From Kordiimonas sp. (GTDB taxonomy: Bacteria > Pseudomonadota > Alphaproteobacteria > Sphingomonadales > Emcibacteraceae), in NCBI GenBank assembly GCA_002700365.1, contig PADB01000010.1:606504-670503 (forward strand): a stretch of DNA of 64,000 nt, in the 5' to 3' direction. Positions 56,219 to 64,000 of this stretch are shown here, one piece after another. Under the pieces are notes generated by a model. The model was not told the origin of the DNA, ran no database searches, and was given only the letters and a program-made list of their open reading frames with translations. Every line of letters begins with the position of its first letter. Within the stretch, counting starts at the first letter, position 1. The position numbers and the translations under genes are program-made.

Positions 56219-56707
56219 ATGTCCGCAGCACAGAACAAACGCATCTGTGAAATAGAGCTGGATGAAAAAAGCATCATCAGCCGCAGTGCCGAAGTCGAAC
56301 ACGAAAGACGTGTGGCTATTTTCGACCTGTTGGAAGAAAATCATTTTGATCCGCAAACCAAATATGAGGGCGACTATGATGGTCCGTATAAGGTTGTCCT
56401 CAGCCTGATCGAAGACCGGCTCTCGATGGAGATCTTTTCCGACCAGGACCAATTGCTCGAAACCATAATTCTGCCGCTTAAGTCCTTTCGACGGGTTATT
56501 AAAGAATATTTTATGATCTGTGAAAGCTATTTTAATGCCATCAAAAAAGCCAGCCCCAGCCAGATCGAGGCTATTGATATGGGGCGGCGCGGACTTCATA
56601 ACGAAGGCTCAGAGATATTACGCGAACGCCTGGAAGATAAAATCGCGCTGGATCTGAACACGGCACGACGACTTTTCACTCTTATTTGCGTCCTGCAGAT
56701 TCGTTAG
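56219..56707 (+). CDS. UPF0262 family protein
   Basis: 162 residues. RICEIELDEKSIISRSAEVE near the start, EHERRVAIFDLLEENHFDP, and RRGLHNEGSEILRERLEDKI near the end match UPF0262. The family is alphaproteobacterial and usually follows hisD, as here. Function unknown; cytosolic. Confidence 0.92.
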   Translation: MSAAQNKRICEIELDEKSIISRSAEVEHERRVAIFDLLEENHFDPQTKYEGDYDGPYKVVLSLIEDRLSMEIFSDQDQLLETIILPLKSFRRVIKEYFMICESYFNAIKKASPSQIEAIDMGRRGLHNEGSEILRERLEDKIALDLNTARRLFTLICVLQIR

Positions 56708-56719
56708 GGAGTGACGTCC

Positions 56720-57220
56720 ATGGTGCCATTTCCTCCCCCCAGCCCGACTAACGCCAATCCAAACGTCATCAATGCGAGCCCCAGTAGCGTGCTTTTTATC
56801 TGCAACTTTAACGCTGTCCGCTCACCGATGGCCGAAATACTCGCACAGCATTTTATTGGGCGGCGTTGTTACGTGAAAAGTGCAGGAATCCGTGGAGATG
56901 ACGATCAGGAAGTGAACCCTTTTTGTGTTGAAGTGCTGCAGGAAATGGGCCTGGACCTCTCTCAACACCGCCCACAGAATCTGGATGAAATTGCTGACAG
57001 CTCCTTCGACCTCATTATTTCACTCACCCCCGAAGCCCAGCATAAAGCTGTCGATTTGACCCGTTCGATGGCCTGTGACGTGGAATATTGGCCGACAATG
57101 GATCCCACCTTGGTCCAGGGCAACCGTGAGGTCATCCTCACAGCCTTTCGCGAAACCCGTGACCAGCTCGCCGCGCGCATAAAGGAACGCTTTGACGTCA
57201 TGCCGCCACCACAGGTCTGA
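56720..57220 (+). CDS. Low-molecular-weight protein-tyrosine-phosphatase-like protein
   Basis: 166 residues from the ATG at 56720 with AGGGAG eight bases upstream; a GTG at 56711 sits too close to that site. The P-loop CNFNAVRS (CX5RS) near residue 29 and the later WPTMDPT with the catalytic Asp define the fold shared by phosphatases and arsenate reductases. In this conserved gene order phosphatase activity is the better guess. It may be co-transcribed with hisD and UPF0262. Confidence 0.9.
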   Translation: MVPFPPPSPTNANPNVINASPSSVLFICNFNAVRSPMAEILAQHFIGRRCYVKSAGIRGDDDQEVNPFCVEVLQEMGLDLSQHRPQNLDEIADSSFDLIISLTPEAQHKAVDLTRSMACDVEYWPTMDPTLVQGNREVILTAFRETRDQLAARIKERFDVMPPPQV

Positions 57221-57361
57221 CGGATGTCCCGACCACGCGCCAAAACAGCCTATATTACGAACCTGTCATAAGAAACCTTGGGAAAAACCTTGCTTTTTCT
57301 GCCGTTATGCATATTTTCCATGCAGAATATAGAAATCTATCTGCGGTATTAAGGAGCCCTA

Positions 57362-57580
57362 ATGGCTAAAGAAGACCTGCTTGAAATGCGCGGCACTGTG
57401 ACCGAGCTACTCCCCAATGCGATGTTTCGCGTTGTTTTAGAGAATGAACATGAAATTCTCGCACATACGGCGGGAAAAATGCGTAAAAACCGTATCCGCG
57501 TTCTGGCGGGTGATGATGTTTTGGTAGAAATGACCCCTTACGACCTGACCAAAGGGCGTATTACTTACCGCTTTAAATAA
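57362..57580 (+). CDS. infA: Translation initiation factor IF-1
   Basis: 72 residues, exactly the family length: [20 protein letters not shown], then [20 protein letters not shown] and a basic end RITYRFK. OB-fold protein occupying the ribosomal A site at initiation. TAAGGAG precedes the start. A terminator follows. Confidence 0.98.
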   Translation: MAKEDLLEMRGTVTELLPNAMFRVVLENEHEILAHTAGKMRKNRIRVLAGDDVLVEMTPYDLTKGRITYRFK

Positions 57581-57602
57581 GGCGGGCTTTCCGTCCGCCT
57601 TT
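57579..57602 (+). terminator. Hairpin after infA
   Basis: AAGGCGG/CCGCCTT arms overlapping the infA stop, followed by TTTA. Weak T-run; it lies just before maf. Confidence 0.7.
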
Positions 57603-57607
57603 ACATC

Positions 57608-58204
57608 ATGCGCACCCCCTCCGCTATTTTGCCTCGATTGATTCTTGCCTCTGCGTCGCCGCGCCGATTGGACCTGCTGAAACAGATCAATATTATTCCT
57701 GACCTGATTGTTCCGGCAGATATCGACGAAACACCACATAAAGATGAAGCCGCCCGGGACCTGGCCTTGCGTCTGGCCATCGAAAAAGCCCAGACTCTTC
57801 AACCTGACTATCGTCATGATTACATTCTCGCGGCCGACACCGTTGTCGCTTGTGGTCGGCGCATACTCCCCAAACCCGCTGATCGTGAAGAAGCCCGCCA
57901 CTGCCTGACACTTCTGTCTGGCCGACGTCATACTGTCTACAGCGGCATTGCAGTCCTCAGCCCCGACATGCCCTGTCGTCATCGCGTTGTAAAATCCACG
58001 GTCACTTTTAAGCGTCTAAGCCCGGCAGAAATAGATTTTTACATCGACTCAAAAGAATGGCAGGGTAAAGCAGGCGGTTATGCAATACAGGGGATCGCAG
58101 CCCGGTTCATCCGCACGCTGAGCGGTTCTCATAGCAGCGTTGTCGGTCTGCCCCTCTTTGAAACCGCATCACTGCTTCAGGGAATTGGTGCCATCACACC
58201 ATAA
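57608..58204 (+). CDS. maf: Maf-like nucleoside triphosphate pyrophosphatase
   Basis: 198 residues. LILASASPRRLDLLKQ holds the conserved Ser-x-Arg-Arg near the N-terminus. Also AADTVVACGRRILPKPAD with the catalytic Asp, and GKAGGYAIQGIAARFI near the end. It hydrolyses non-canonical or UTP/dTTP nucleotides. Followed by the RNase gene. Confidence 0.94.
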   Translation: MRTPSAILPRLILASASPRRLDLLKQINIIPDLIVPADIDETPHKDEAARDLALRLAIEKAQTLQPDYRHDYILAADTVVACGRRILPKPADREEARHCLTLLSGRRHTVYSGIAVLSPDMPCRHRVVKSTVTFKRLSPAEIDFYIDSKEWQGKAGGYAIQGIAARFIRTLSGSHSSVVGLPLFETASLLQGIGAITP

Positions 58205-58285
58205 CGGCAGGGAAAAACATGGGAAATACATGGCCTATATACCATGGCACCGCATACCTGCGACACTTTACCGGGGGTCAGGGCA

Positions 58286-59755
58286 ATGAACACAACTTTG
58301 TTGCTTGATTGTTTTCTGGATGAACGACGACTGGCGATCATCGAAAATGGCATCACCCAATACTTCCATCTTTTCACAACTGCATACACCCATACTCACC
58401 AGATTTATCTCGGTCGTGTGATCGATATCAATACGCAGCTCAATGCTGTTTTCATTGATTTGGGCAATGGTCAGTCCGGGCTATTGCAGGCCCGCAGTGC
58501 CCGCAGCCTTCCCCTCCTTAAATCACAAACAGCCCATGGCCCTGAGAAGCGCAGTGACCTCATCGAAGATTACGTCCATCAGGGGCAGGCCATATTGGTG
58601 CAGGTTCTCCGTGCCGGCCACAATAAAAAGGGGCCAAAGCTCACCACAAGTATCACACTGACGCATCCTTTGATGATGTATCATCCTCTGGGGAGAAGTA
58701 TTTCAATACCGAAGCGTCTCGAAAATGAAGACCGTCAACGGCTGAAAACGTTCGCCGACAATACGCTCAACGGAGAGATGGGCTTGTCCTTTCGTCGCCG
58801 CGCGACGGGTTATAGTGACGATACATTAACCCAGGTCATAACCGCCCTGCAGCGCGACTGGCAACGGGTTCTGAAAATGGCCAAGACGGCCAATGCACCC
58901 ATATGTCTTTCCAAAGAACTTGGCCTCGACCTGCCCCCATGGCTAAAAACTCTTGAAGACATCCTGATTACGGCGAACGCCGATGCAAATCAGTCACTGC
59001 AATTGATCTGCAATAACGCAGATGACGTGCTGGCCATTCGCGAACGTACCCGGCTTTTCTTATCGGCCGATCGCGGCAATAACCAACTACAATATCTGAA
59101 TGCGCAAAACGGTGTTTTTAGCCACCACAATATCGAAGACCAATGGGAACAATTACTGGATAGTCATTGTCCATTGCCTGACCTGCCCGGAGCCTGGATC
59201 AGTATTGAACATACAACGGCCCTTACCGCCATTGACGTCAACATGGGAAGCGCACAGCCCCATCATGATCAACAAGAAGCCATCCTAAAGCTCAATCTGG
59301 CGGCGGCAAAAGAAATCAGCCGTCAGATTCGGCTACGCAACATCGGCGGCCTGATTGTGATTGATTTTGTCGATATGCTGGGTCAGCGCCATAAAGAGCA
59401 GTTACTGGCAACGCTGGATCACGAACTTGCCAGGGATCAAATGAACATTCAGCGCAGCAAGCTATCGCATTTTGGTCTGTTAGAATTAAGCCGCCCGGCA
59501 CAAACTCCCTGCCTGACACAACAATTGGCGCGGCCCACCCCGCGCTATCTTCACCCCCGACCAGCCACCAGCCTACGGCATAAATTACGTCAACTTCGCA
59601 CACAGTACCAATCCGGAGATACGGCCCCCCTAGAGCTCAGCACACTGGAAGCAGAATATCTCCATCAGGATCTTGAGGGACGGCCCGATATCTGTCATCT
59701 TTTTACACAACAGACTGGCATCACGCTGCAACTGCAAACTGAAAAGACATCATGA
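58286..59755 (+). CDS. rng: Ribonuclease E/G family protein
   Basis: 489 residues from the ATG at 58286; a longer frame from 58244 is less likely. S1 domain: IYLGRVIDINTQLNAVFIDL followed by GNGQSGLL. Catalytic region: SIEHTTALTAIDVN and IGGLIVIDFVDM carry the two metal-binding aspartates of RNase E/G. The zinc-link CPxC motif that joins subunits in classical RNase E/G is not present; the corresponding stretch reads LSRPAQTPCLTQQ. It ends overlapping yacG by ATGA. It probably trims rRNA and mRNA 5' ends. Confidence 0.88.
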   Translation: MNTTLLLDCFLDERRLAIIENGITQYFHLFTTAYTHTHQIYLGRVIDINTQLNAVFIDLGNGQSGLLQARSARSLPLLKSQTAHGPEKRSDLIEDYVHQGQAILVQVLRAGHNKKGPKLTTSITLTHPLMMYHPLGRSISIPKRLENEDRQRLKTFADNTLNGEMGLSFRRRATGYSDDTLTQVITALQRDWQRVLKMAKTANAPICLSKELGLDLPPWLKTLEDILITANADANQSLQLICNNADDVLAIRERTRLFLSADRGNNQLQYLNAQNGVFSHHNIEDQWEQLLDSHCPLPDLPGAWISIEHTTALTAIDVNMGSAQPHHDQQEAILKLNLAAAKEISRQIRLRNIGGLIVIDFVDMLGQRHKEQLLATLDHELARDQMNIQRSKLSHFGLLELSRPAQTPCLTQQLARPTPRYLHPRPATSLRHKLRQLRTQYQSGDTAPLELSTLEAEYLHQDLEGRPDICHLFTQQTGITLQLQTEKTS

Positions 59756-59946
59756 CCGCATCTTCCCCATCGGCCCGCCCCCAGAAGGGTATCTGCCCTA
59801 TTTGCAAAAAACATCTGTCCGAACAGAAATACCGGCCATTTTGTTCTGCCCGTTGTGCAGATGTTGACCTACACCATTGGCTTAAGGAAAGTTATAGCTT
59901 ACCCGGGGAACCAGCCAACCCATTCCCGACACAGGAAGAAGAATGA
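59752..59946 (+). CDS. yacG: DNA gyrase inhibitor YacG (zinc protein)
   Basis: 64 residues. Four zinc cysteines in CPICKK and CSARCADVD, then LHHWLKESYSLPGEP, the standard YacG form. It binds GyrB and blocks its DNA contact. ATGA overlap with the RNase gene shows coupling, a common alphaproteobacterial arrangement. Confidence 0.94.
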   Translation: MTASSPSARPQKGICPICKKHLSEQKYRPFCSARCADVDLHHWLKESYSLPGEPANPFPTQEEE

Positions 59947-60083
59947 GGGACGCGCCTCTGAAACCTGATTTTCTGACAGACGGTTATAAAAAAAGACATT
60001 TTCATGTCAGAAAAGCTAGACAGCCACAATGATTTTTCCTATAACGCCCCGGTCCACGGCCAAGAGCTCTTCTTGACCGTCAG

Positions 60084-60159
60084 GCCCGGGTAGCTCAGTT
60101 GGTAGAGCAGGGGATTGAAAATCCCTGTGTCGGTGGTTCGAATCCGCCCCCGGGCACCA
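60084..60159 (+). tRNA. tRNA-Phe(GAA)
   Basis: GCCCGGG/CCCGGGC acceptor, D-arm AGCTCAGTTGGTAGAGC, anticodon loop TTGAAAA (GAA), T-arm GGTTCGAATCC and an encoded CCA. 76 bases. Confidence 0.97.
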
Positions 60160-60225
60160 CTTCCTTTCCCCGAAAACATCATTTACCGTTACACATCCTG
60201 CATAACAAATATGGGCCGCGCTTCC

Positions 60226-61773
60226 TTACGAAGCAGAAGAGACGACATGCGGGATAACGATGGCCGGCAGACGCACTGTCACTGTTGTACCATGACCGCG
60301 TTCTGACTCGATTGTCATCCCGCCACCGTGCAAATCCACCAGTGACTGACTTAACGGCAGTCCTAAGCCCGTCCCTTCATGCGGACGGTTTAAGGCACTA
60401 TCCACCTGACCAAAGGGTGTCATGGCCACTTTCAGGTCCGCCGGATTCATGCCGATTCCTGTATCGCTGACAACTATGACGGCATCCGCGCCCGTTTCAT
60501 GGTGTTCACAATATGCTCTTAAGGTAATTCGGCCGCCCGGTTCCGTGAATTTGACCGCGTTCGTTAATAAATTGATGACAACCTGTTTCAAGGCCCGTGG
60601 ATCCGCCTCCAGATAATATGAGATATCTTCAGCGACCTCTACCCGCAACGACAAATGGCGGCGTTCCAACCGCACTGCAATCATATTCTGGGCCGCCTCA
60701 ATAATCTCGCGCAGGTCAATTTTTTCTTTATGCAATTCCATGCGACCAACTTCTATTTTAGACATATCTAAAATATCACTGACCAAATCCAGGAGGTGCA
60801 ATCCACTCTGTGAAATATGTCCTGCATATTCCTGATAACGGGGATCGCCCAGGCTGCCATAAAATTCACGCTCCATCAGTTCTGCGAACCCGATAATGGC
60901 ATTCAGCGGTGTGCGCAGTTCATGGCTCATATTAGCCAGAAAAGCTGATTTTGCCTGACTTGCGGCCAGTGCCTGACGGTGTGCAATAATGGTCTCTTTT
61001 TCCGCAGTTACTTTCGCCGTAATATCTTGTGCTGATCCACGATAACCAATGGTTGCCCCCTTTGAATCAATTACAGGGCGACTATTCACCTGCACAAAGC
61101 AACCACGACCATCCGGCAGAGTAATCTCTATAACGCAACGCTGAAATGCGTCAGAGGCCGCCTCACCATCGCGCAGCACCGCCCGTAATTTCTCCCCCAT
61201 GGCGGCTTCCAAAAAAGCAATTGGTCCCTCAGCCCGCACAGCCGAGTCCTGCCCGCCTGCCATTTCAAATATTTTTTCGCTGACATGGGTAAAACGTAAC
61301 TCACTGTCAGTTTCCCAAAGCCAGTCACTTGTTAATTCCAATACGTCTTTGTAACGCTTTCGCTCATACTCCAAGGCTTTTTGCGCCTCTGCCCGCTTTG
61401 TGATGTTGCGCAAGGAGGCAATAAAATAACGCGACCCTTGTAATTCGACTTCGGACAGACGCAATTCAATCGGCACAACACCCCGGTCCTTATGCACGGC
61501 CATGACATCCCGTCCAACACCCATAATGCCTGAATTGCCCGTCATCAAATAACGCTGGACAATTTCATCGTGATCCATGCCCCCGGCCATAGCTTCCGGC
61601 ATGGGAGGAATCAAAACACTGACATTCTTCCCGATAAGCTCTGCCGGCTCAAAACCCAGCACATCTTCTACGATGGGGTTAACATAGCGAATGATGCATG
61701 CCTTATCGGCAAAGAAGATCGCATCCGTACTATGTTCGACCAGCAATTGATAAAAATCATCTAAATTAAGCAT
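60226..61773 (-). CDS. Soluble PAS-domain sensor histidine kinase
   Basis: 515 residues, no membrane segment. PAS 1 at about 5-125 (STDAIFFADKACIIRYVNP), PAS 2 with PAC at about 140-260, HisKA with FLANMSHELRTPLNAIIGFA near 285, and HATPase boxes NLLTNAVKFTEPGG, VSDTGIGM and GTGLGLPLSQSL. It has no receiver and no cognate regulator on the same strand. It is divergent from the LuxR-type gene at 62301 across 527 bases, which may be its partner, although that receiver looks degenerate. Confidence 0.9.
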   Translation of the reverse strand: MLNLDDFYQLLVEHSTDAIFFADKACIIRYVNPIVEDVLGFEPAELIGKNVSVLIPPMPEAMAGGMDHDEIVQRYLMTGNSGIMGVGRDVMAVHKDRGVVPIELRLSEVELQGSRYFIASLRNITKRAEAQKALEYERKRYKDVLELTSDWLWETDSELRFTHVSEKIFEMAGGQDSAVRAEGPIAFLEAAMGEKLRAVLRDGEAASDAFQRCVIEITLPDGRGCFVQVNSRPVIDSKGATIGYRGSAQDITAKVTAEKETIIAHRQALAASQAKSAFLANMSHELRTPLNAIIGFAELMEREFYGSLGDPRYQEYAGHISQSGLHLLDLVSDILDMSKIEVGRMELHKEKIDLREIIEAAQNMIAVRLERRHLSLRVEVAEDISYYLEADPRALKQVVINLLTNAVKFTEPGGRITLRAYCEHHETGADAVIVVSDTGIGMNPADLKVAMTPFGQVDSALNRPHEGTGLGLPLSQSLVDLHGGGMTIESERGHGTTVTVRLPAIVIPHVVSSAS

Positions 61774-62300
61774 GACCGCGCCCCCACGCCTTCTTGGTCC
61801 TGTACCTCATCGATTTCATCGGCCATCTATCGGCTTTCTGTATTTCCCAGAGCTCTTATTTACAGATTTAAAATGCAAAATTATTATTTGACAGCTTTTT
61901 ACATTTATCGATAAATCTGCTCTCCCTTTATCGCCATCCCTCTTCAGCACCGGGCCCTATTAGGTGTCTTTTACGTGACCAGCCCTTATTTTTTGCTTCT
62001 TGATTGACTAATTCGTATATTCTAATAATAGTATCTTATGCTATCGTTCGATTCGTTAACAAGGGCTAAAAATAATTTTTTTTACATAAAAATCAGCAAG
62101 ATAATAATTTAAAGGACTTTTTAATATATCGTTGGATATAACCAACCGACAAAAAATAACACTGCATTTAATCCATAAGATGTACTTTATCTCCAAAAGG
62201 CATGGAATAATTTGCAGTCACAAAAATATAAGGCAGTATTTACACTATTGATTCGTTTCTGGATGTAACAACCAGATCAAGGGGGAGAAAGGACAGCGTC
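61774..62300. promoter_or_regulatory. Long AT-rich divergent region with a strong sigma-70-like promoter
   Basis: No gene. TTGACA at 61888-61893, a 17-base spacer and ATAAAT at 61911-61916 form a good plus-strand promoter about 385 bases before the LuxR gene. The perfect palindrome TTTATCGATAAA (61904-61915) covers the -10 and could be an operator. The rest, to 62300, is very AT-rich and could be a long leader or a small RNA. GGGGGAGAAAGGA precedes the LuxR start. Confidence 0.55.
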
Positions 62301-62999
62301 ATGCAGGTCCTGTTTATATGTGATTACGCGTTATGTTACCCGGGCCTTCGTCAGTTGCTTGATGACCTGGACGATGACGTCTCTTTGACCACTGTGACGA
62401 ATATAGACGATGCGGAACTGCCTCTTGCGAACAATAGCTTCGATCTTATCATTTCCATTTTTGACCCGGTTTGCAGTTTTCAAAAAGCCAATTGCGCGAC
62501 TGAACAGGACATTCAACATTGCCTGGAGCAGGCGGGCGACGTCAGCCTGCTTCGTGAACAGGCCAAGGGCGCTCCTGTTATACTATTCACCTTCCGCGAA
62601 AGTGTACATCTGGCCCGCAAAGTGATGGCAAATGGGGCGGCGGCATATATCCCGTTATCATCCAGTCGGGATGTCATGTTAAATGCCCTGCGCCTTGTGC
62701 TGGCAGGGGGGCGTTATATCCCGCCAGAATTATTAAGTGGTCGTTGGTCAGAACAGGACAGTCAGCAGCAAATTGTTATCACCACCGCACAACACGAGGA
62801 AGATGACCACATTCTGACACCGCGGCAACGTGATGTACTGAATTGCATGGCCGAAAGAAAATCAAATAAGGTCATTGCCCGGGAACTAAATGTCACCGAA
62901 GGCACCGTGAAAGTGCATGTCGCCGCCATTCTCAAGGCCCTTAAAGCGGAAAACCGCACCCATGCTGTCTTACTCGCCAACCAACAAAACCTAACCTAA
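62301..62999 (+). CDS. LuxR-family regulator with degenerate receiver domain
   Basis: 232 residues. The N-terminal domain follows the receiver fold (MQVLFICDYALCYPGLRQLL; GAAAYIPLSSSRDVMLNALRL). However, the phosphoacceptor position in FDLIISIFDP is not Asp, and the conserved lysine after the fifth strand is replaced in YIPLS. The C-terminal LuxR HTH is complete: LTPRQRDVLNCMAERKSNKV then EGTVKVHVAAILKALKAENR. It probably works without phosphorylation, or by ligand or partner binding. Divergent from a histidine kinase gene. Confidence 0.85.
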   Translation: MQVLFICDYALCYPGLRQLLDDLDDDVSLTTVTNIDDAELPLANNSFDLIISIFDPVCSFQKANCATEQDIQHCLEQAGDVSLLREQAKGAPVILFTFRESVHLARKVMANGAAAYIPLSSSRDVMLNALRLVLAGGRYIPPELLSGRWSEQDSQQQIVITTAQHEEDDHILTPRQRDVLNCMAERKSNKVIARELNVTEGTVKVHVAAILKALKAENRTHAVLLANQQNLT

Positions 63000-63100
63000 T
63001 ACCTTGTATAGCCCCCTGCCAGATTAGAGCAAATAACCGCCCATGGTTTGTTTGCTGCAGGATGTATTCTTTATCACCAACATGATAAACTTGAAACGAC

Positions 63101-64000
63101 ATGGAAGATATTATCCTTTATAAACAGCTTGGTATGGCTACTCTCTGCGGCCTGCTCGTTGGTATGGGGCGCTCTTGGAGCCGGGAAAGACTTTCACAAA
63201 ACACCCCTGCTCGCCCTGGGCACCCTGGACGAGCAGAAAAAAGCACAAAGGACATCGCAGAAGGCTGGGCAGGGATACGAACTTTCACACTGATCGGCCT
63301 TTTCGGTGGCCTTGCCGCACTGGTCAGCCTTTATACCGCGCAATGGGTTGCTGGTGTATTACTCGCAACATTTATCCTGCTGATGGCCGTAGTATACTTT
63401 CGCTTTGCGAGCAAACGTCGTGATTGGGGGACCACCACGCTTATTGCAGCATTGATTACCTTTGCGTTGGGTATTTTATCGTTTCATATAGATCTGGTGG
63501 TTATCGCCAGCATAACAGCCCTAATGGTCGTGATACTGGAAACAAAACAATGGCAACATAAAACACTGACAAAAATACAGGCCAGCGAATTTTCCGCATT
63601 CCTCAAACTTCTGGTGCTTGCCATCATTCTCCTGCCCCTTCTGCCCAATCAGGGATACGGGCCGGGCCATGTCCTGAATCCACAGGAAATTGGCCTGATG
63701 GTTGCGATCATATCAGCGATCACCTTTTTTGGACATTTCGCCATCCGCATTTTCGGGACCCGCACCGGACCACTACTTATGGGCGTTTTCGGCGGCCTGG
63801 CCTCTTCCACCGCCCTCACCGTATCCGCAGCACGCATTGCACGCCATCATCCTGCTTTATCGCGGGCCTTGGCTGGTGGCATTTCCATGGCAATAGCTGT
63901 CATGCTTCTCAGGACAACCATCCTTCTCAGCATTATCAGTCTGCCTCTGATGACGGCTCTCCTGCCTGTCTTTATCGGTGGCATCGCTGCCAGCCTTATC
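63101..64000 (+). CDS. MgtC/SapB and DUF4010 family membrane protein, 3'-truncated by window
   Basis: 300 codons are open from the ATG at 63101 to the last base, and the gene continues outside. The N-terminal MgtC-like segment is KQLGMATLCGLLVGMGRSWS, then GWAGIRTFTLIGLFGGLAAL. The later helices contain GPLLMGVFGGLASSTALTVS, typical of DUF4010. At least nine membrane helices. The family is linked to magnesium or acid-stress adaptation, but the role of this two-domain form is unknown. The ribosome-binding site is weak. Confidence 0.85.
   Translation, partial: MEDIILYKQLGMATLCGLLVGMGRSWSRERLSQNTPARPGHPGRAEKSTKDIAEGWAGIRTFTLIGLFGGLAALVSLYTAQWVAGVLLATFILLMAVVYFRFASKRRDWGTTTLIAALITFALGILSFHIDLVVIASITALMVVILETKQWQHKTLTKIQASEFSAFLKLLVLAIILLPLLPNQGYGPGHVLNPQEIGLMVAIISAITFFGHFAIRIFGTRTGPLLMGVFGGLASSTALTVSAARIARHHPALSRALAGGISMAIAVMLLRTTILLSIISLPLMTALLPVFIGGIAASLI

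Noticed and set aside
1-64000. CRISPR array, rRNA operon or complete insertion sequence
   Set aside because: I saw no regularly spaced repeats, no rRNA sequence, and no IS transposase with terminal inverted repeats.

Overview
The window reads as chromosomal DNA of an alphaproteobacterium. The right half carries a conserved alphaproteobacterial order (dcd, murA, DUF2948, short-form hisG, hisD, UPF0262, low-molecular-weight phosphatase, infA, maf, RNase E/G, yacG), moderate GC and a Rhodospirillales-like flavour. I cannot name the genus from sequence alone.

Bases 1 to about 25,130 are an accessory island. (a) A left defence block on the plus strand: the 3' part of a type III restriction Res gene, its Mod methyltransferase, a RelE-like/UvrD helicase fusion, and a SIR2-HerA pair whose HerA gene is split by one in-frame ochre codon. 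(b) A mobilisation block: a small minus-strand gene, ardA, a MOBP-like relaxase, a MobC-like protein, then a coupled rep / small ORF / large serine recombinase operon. (c) The N-terminal stub of an MmeI-like enzyme followed by a second, divergent and intact SIR2-HerA pair. (d) A minus-strand pair made of a NACHT-type STAND NTPase and a protein with a putative PD-(D/E)XK C-terminus. (e) Two decayed remnants, the N-terminus of a Ser/Thr kinase and the C-terminus of a GIY-YIG family protein. A 38-bp direct repeat (32 of 38 identical) brackets blocks (d) and (e), and the 10-bp core of that repeat recurs at the 3' end of the recombinase gene. This suggests modular acquisition of cargo at recombination sites.

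From 25.2 to 34.4 kb the genes are ordinary: a polytopic membrane protein, DUF4389, a GlcG-like protein, a tandem universal stress protein, PlsC and a tripartite ABC exporter (adaptor, permease, ATPase).

From 34.4 to 48.6 kb lies a short-chain fatty-acid locus: sodB, prpE, a DUF4212/sodium-solute symporter pair, a small membrane protein, a CrbS-like symporter-sensor hybrid kinase, a CrbR-like LuxR regulator, acs and a DcaP-like porin. A shared motif of about 20 bp, with core CGAC(T/C)AA, precedes prpE, the symporter operon, acs and the porin gene. It is a good candidate for the regulator's binding site.

From 48.6 to 64 kb come housekeeping genes, tRNA-Thr(GGT), tRNA-Phe(GAA), a soluble PAS histidine kinase, an orphan LuxR protein with a degenerate receiver, and an MgtC/DUF4010 membrane protein cut by the window end.

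The best candidates for undescribed biology are the NACHT/nuclease pair, the composite type III RM + RelE-UvrD + SIR2-HerA cassette, the stop-split HerA, the att-like repeats and the acetate/propionate regulon motif.
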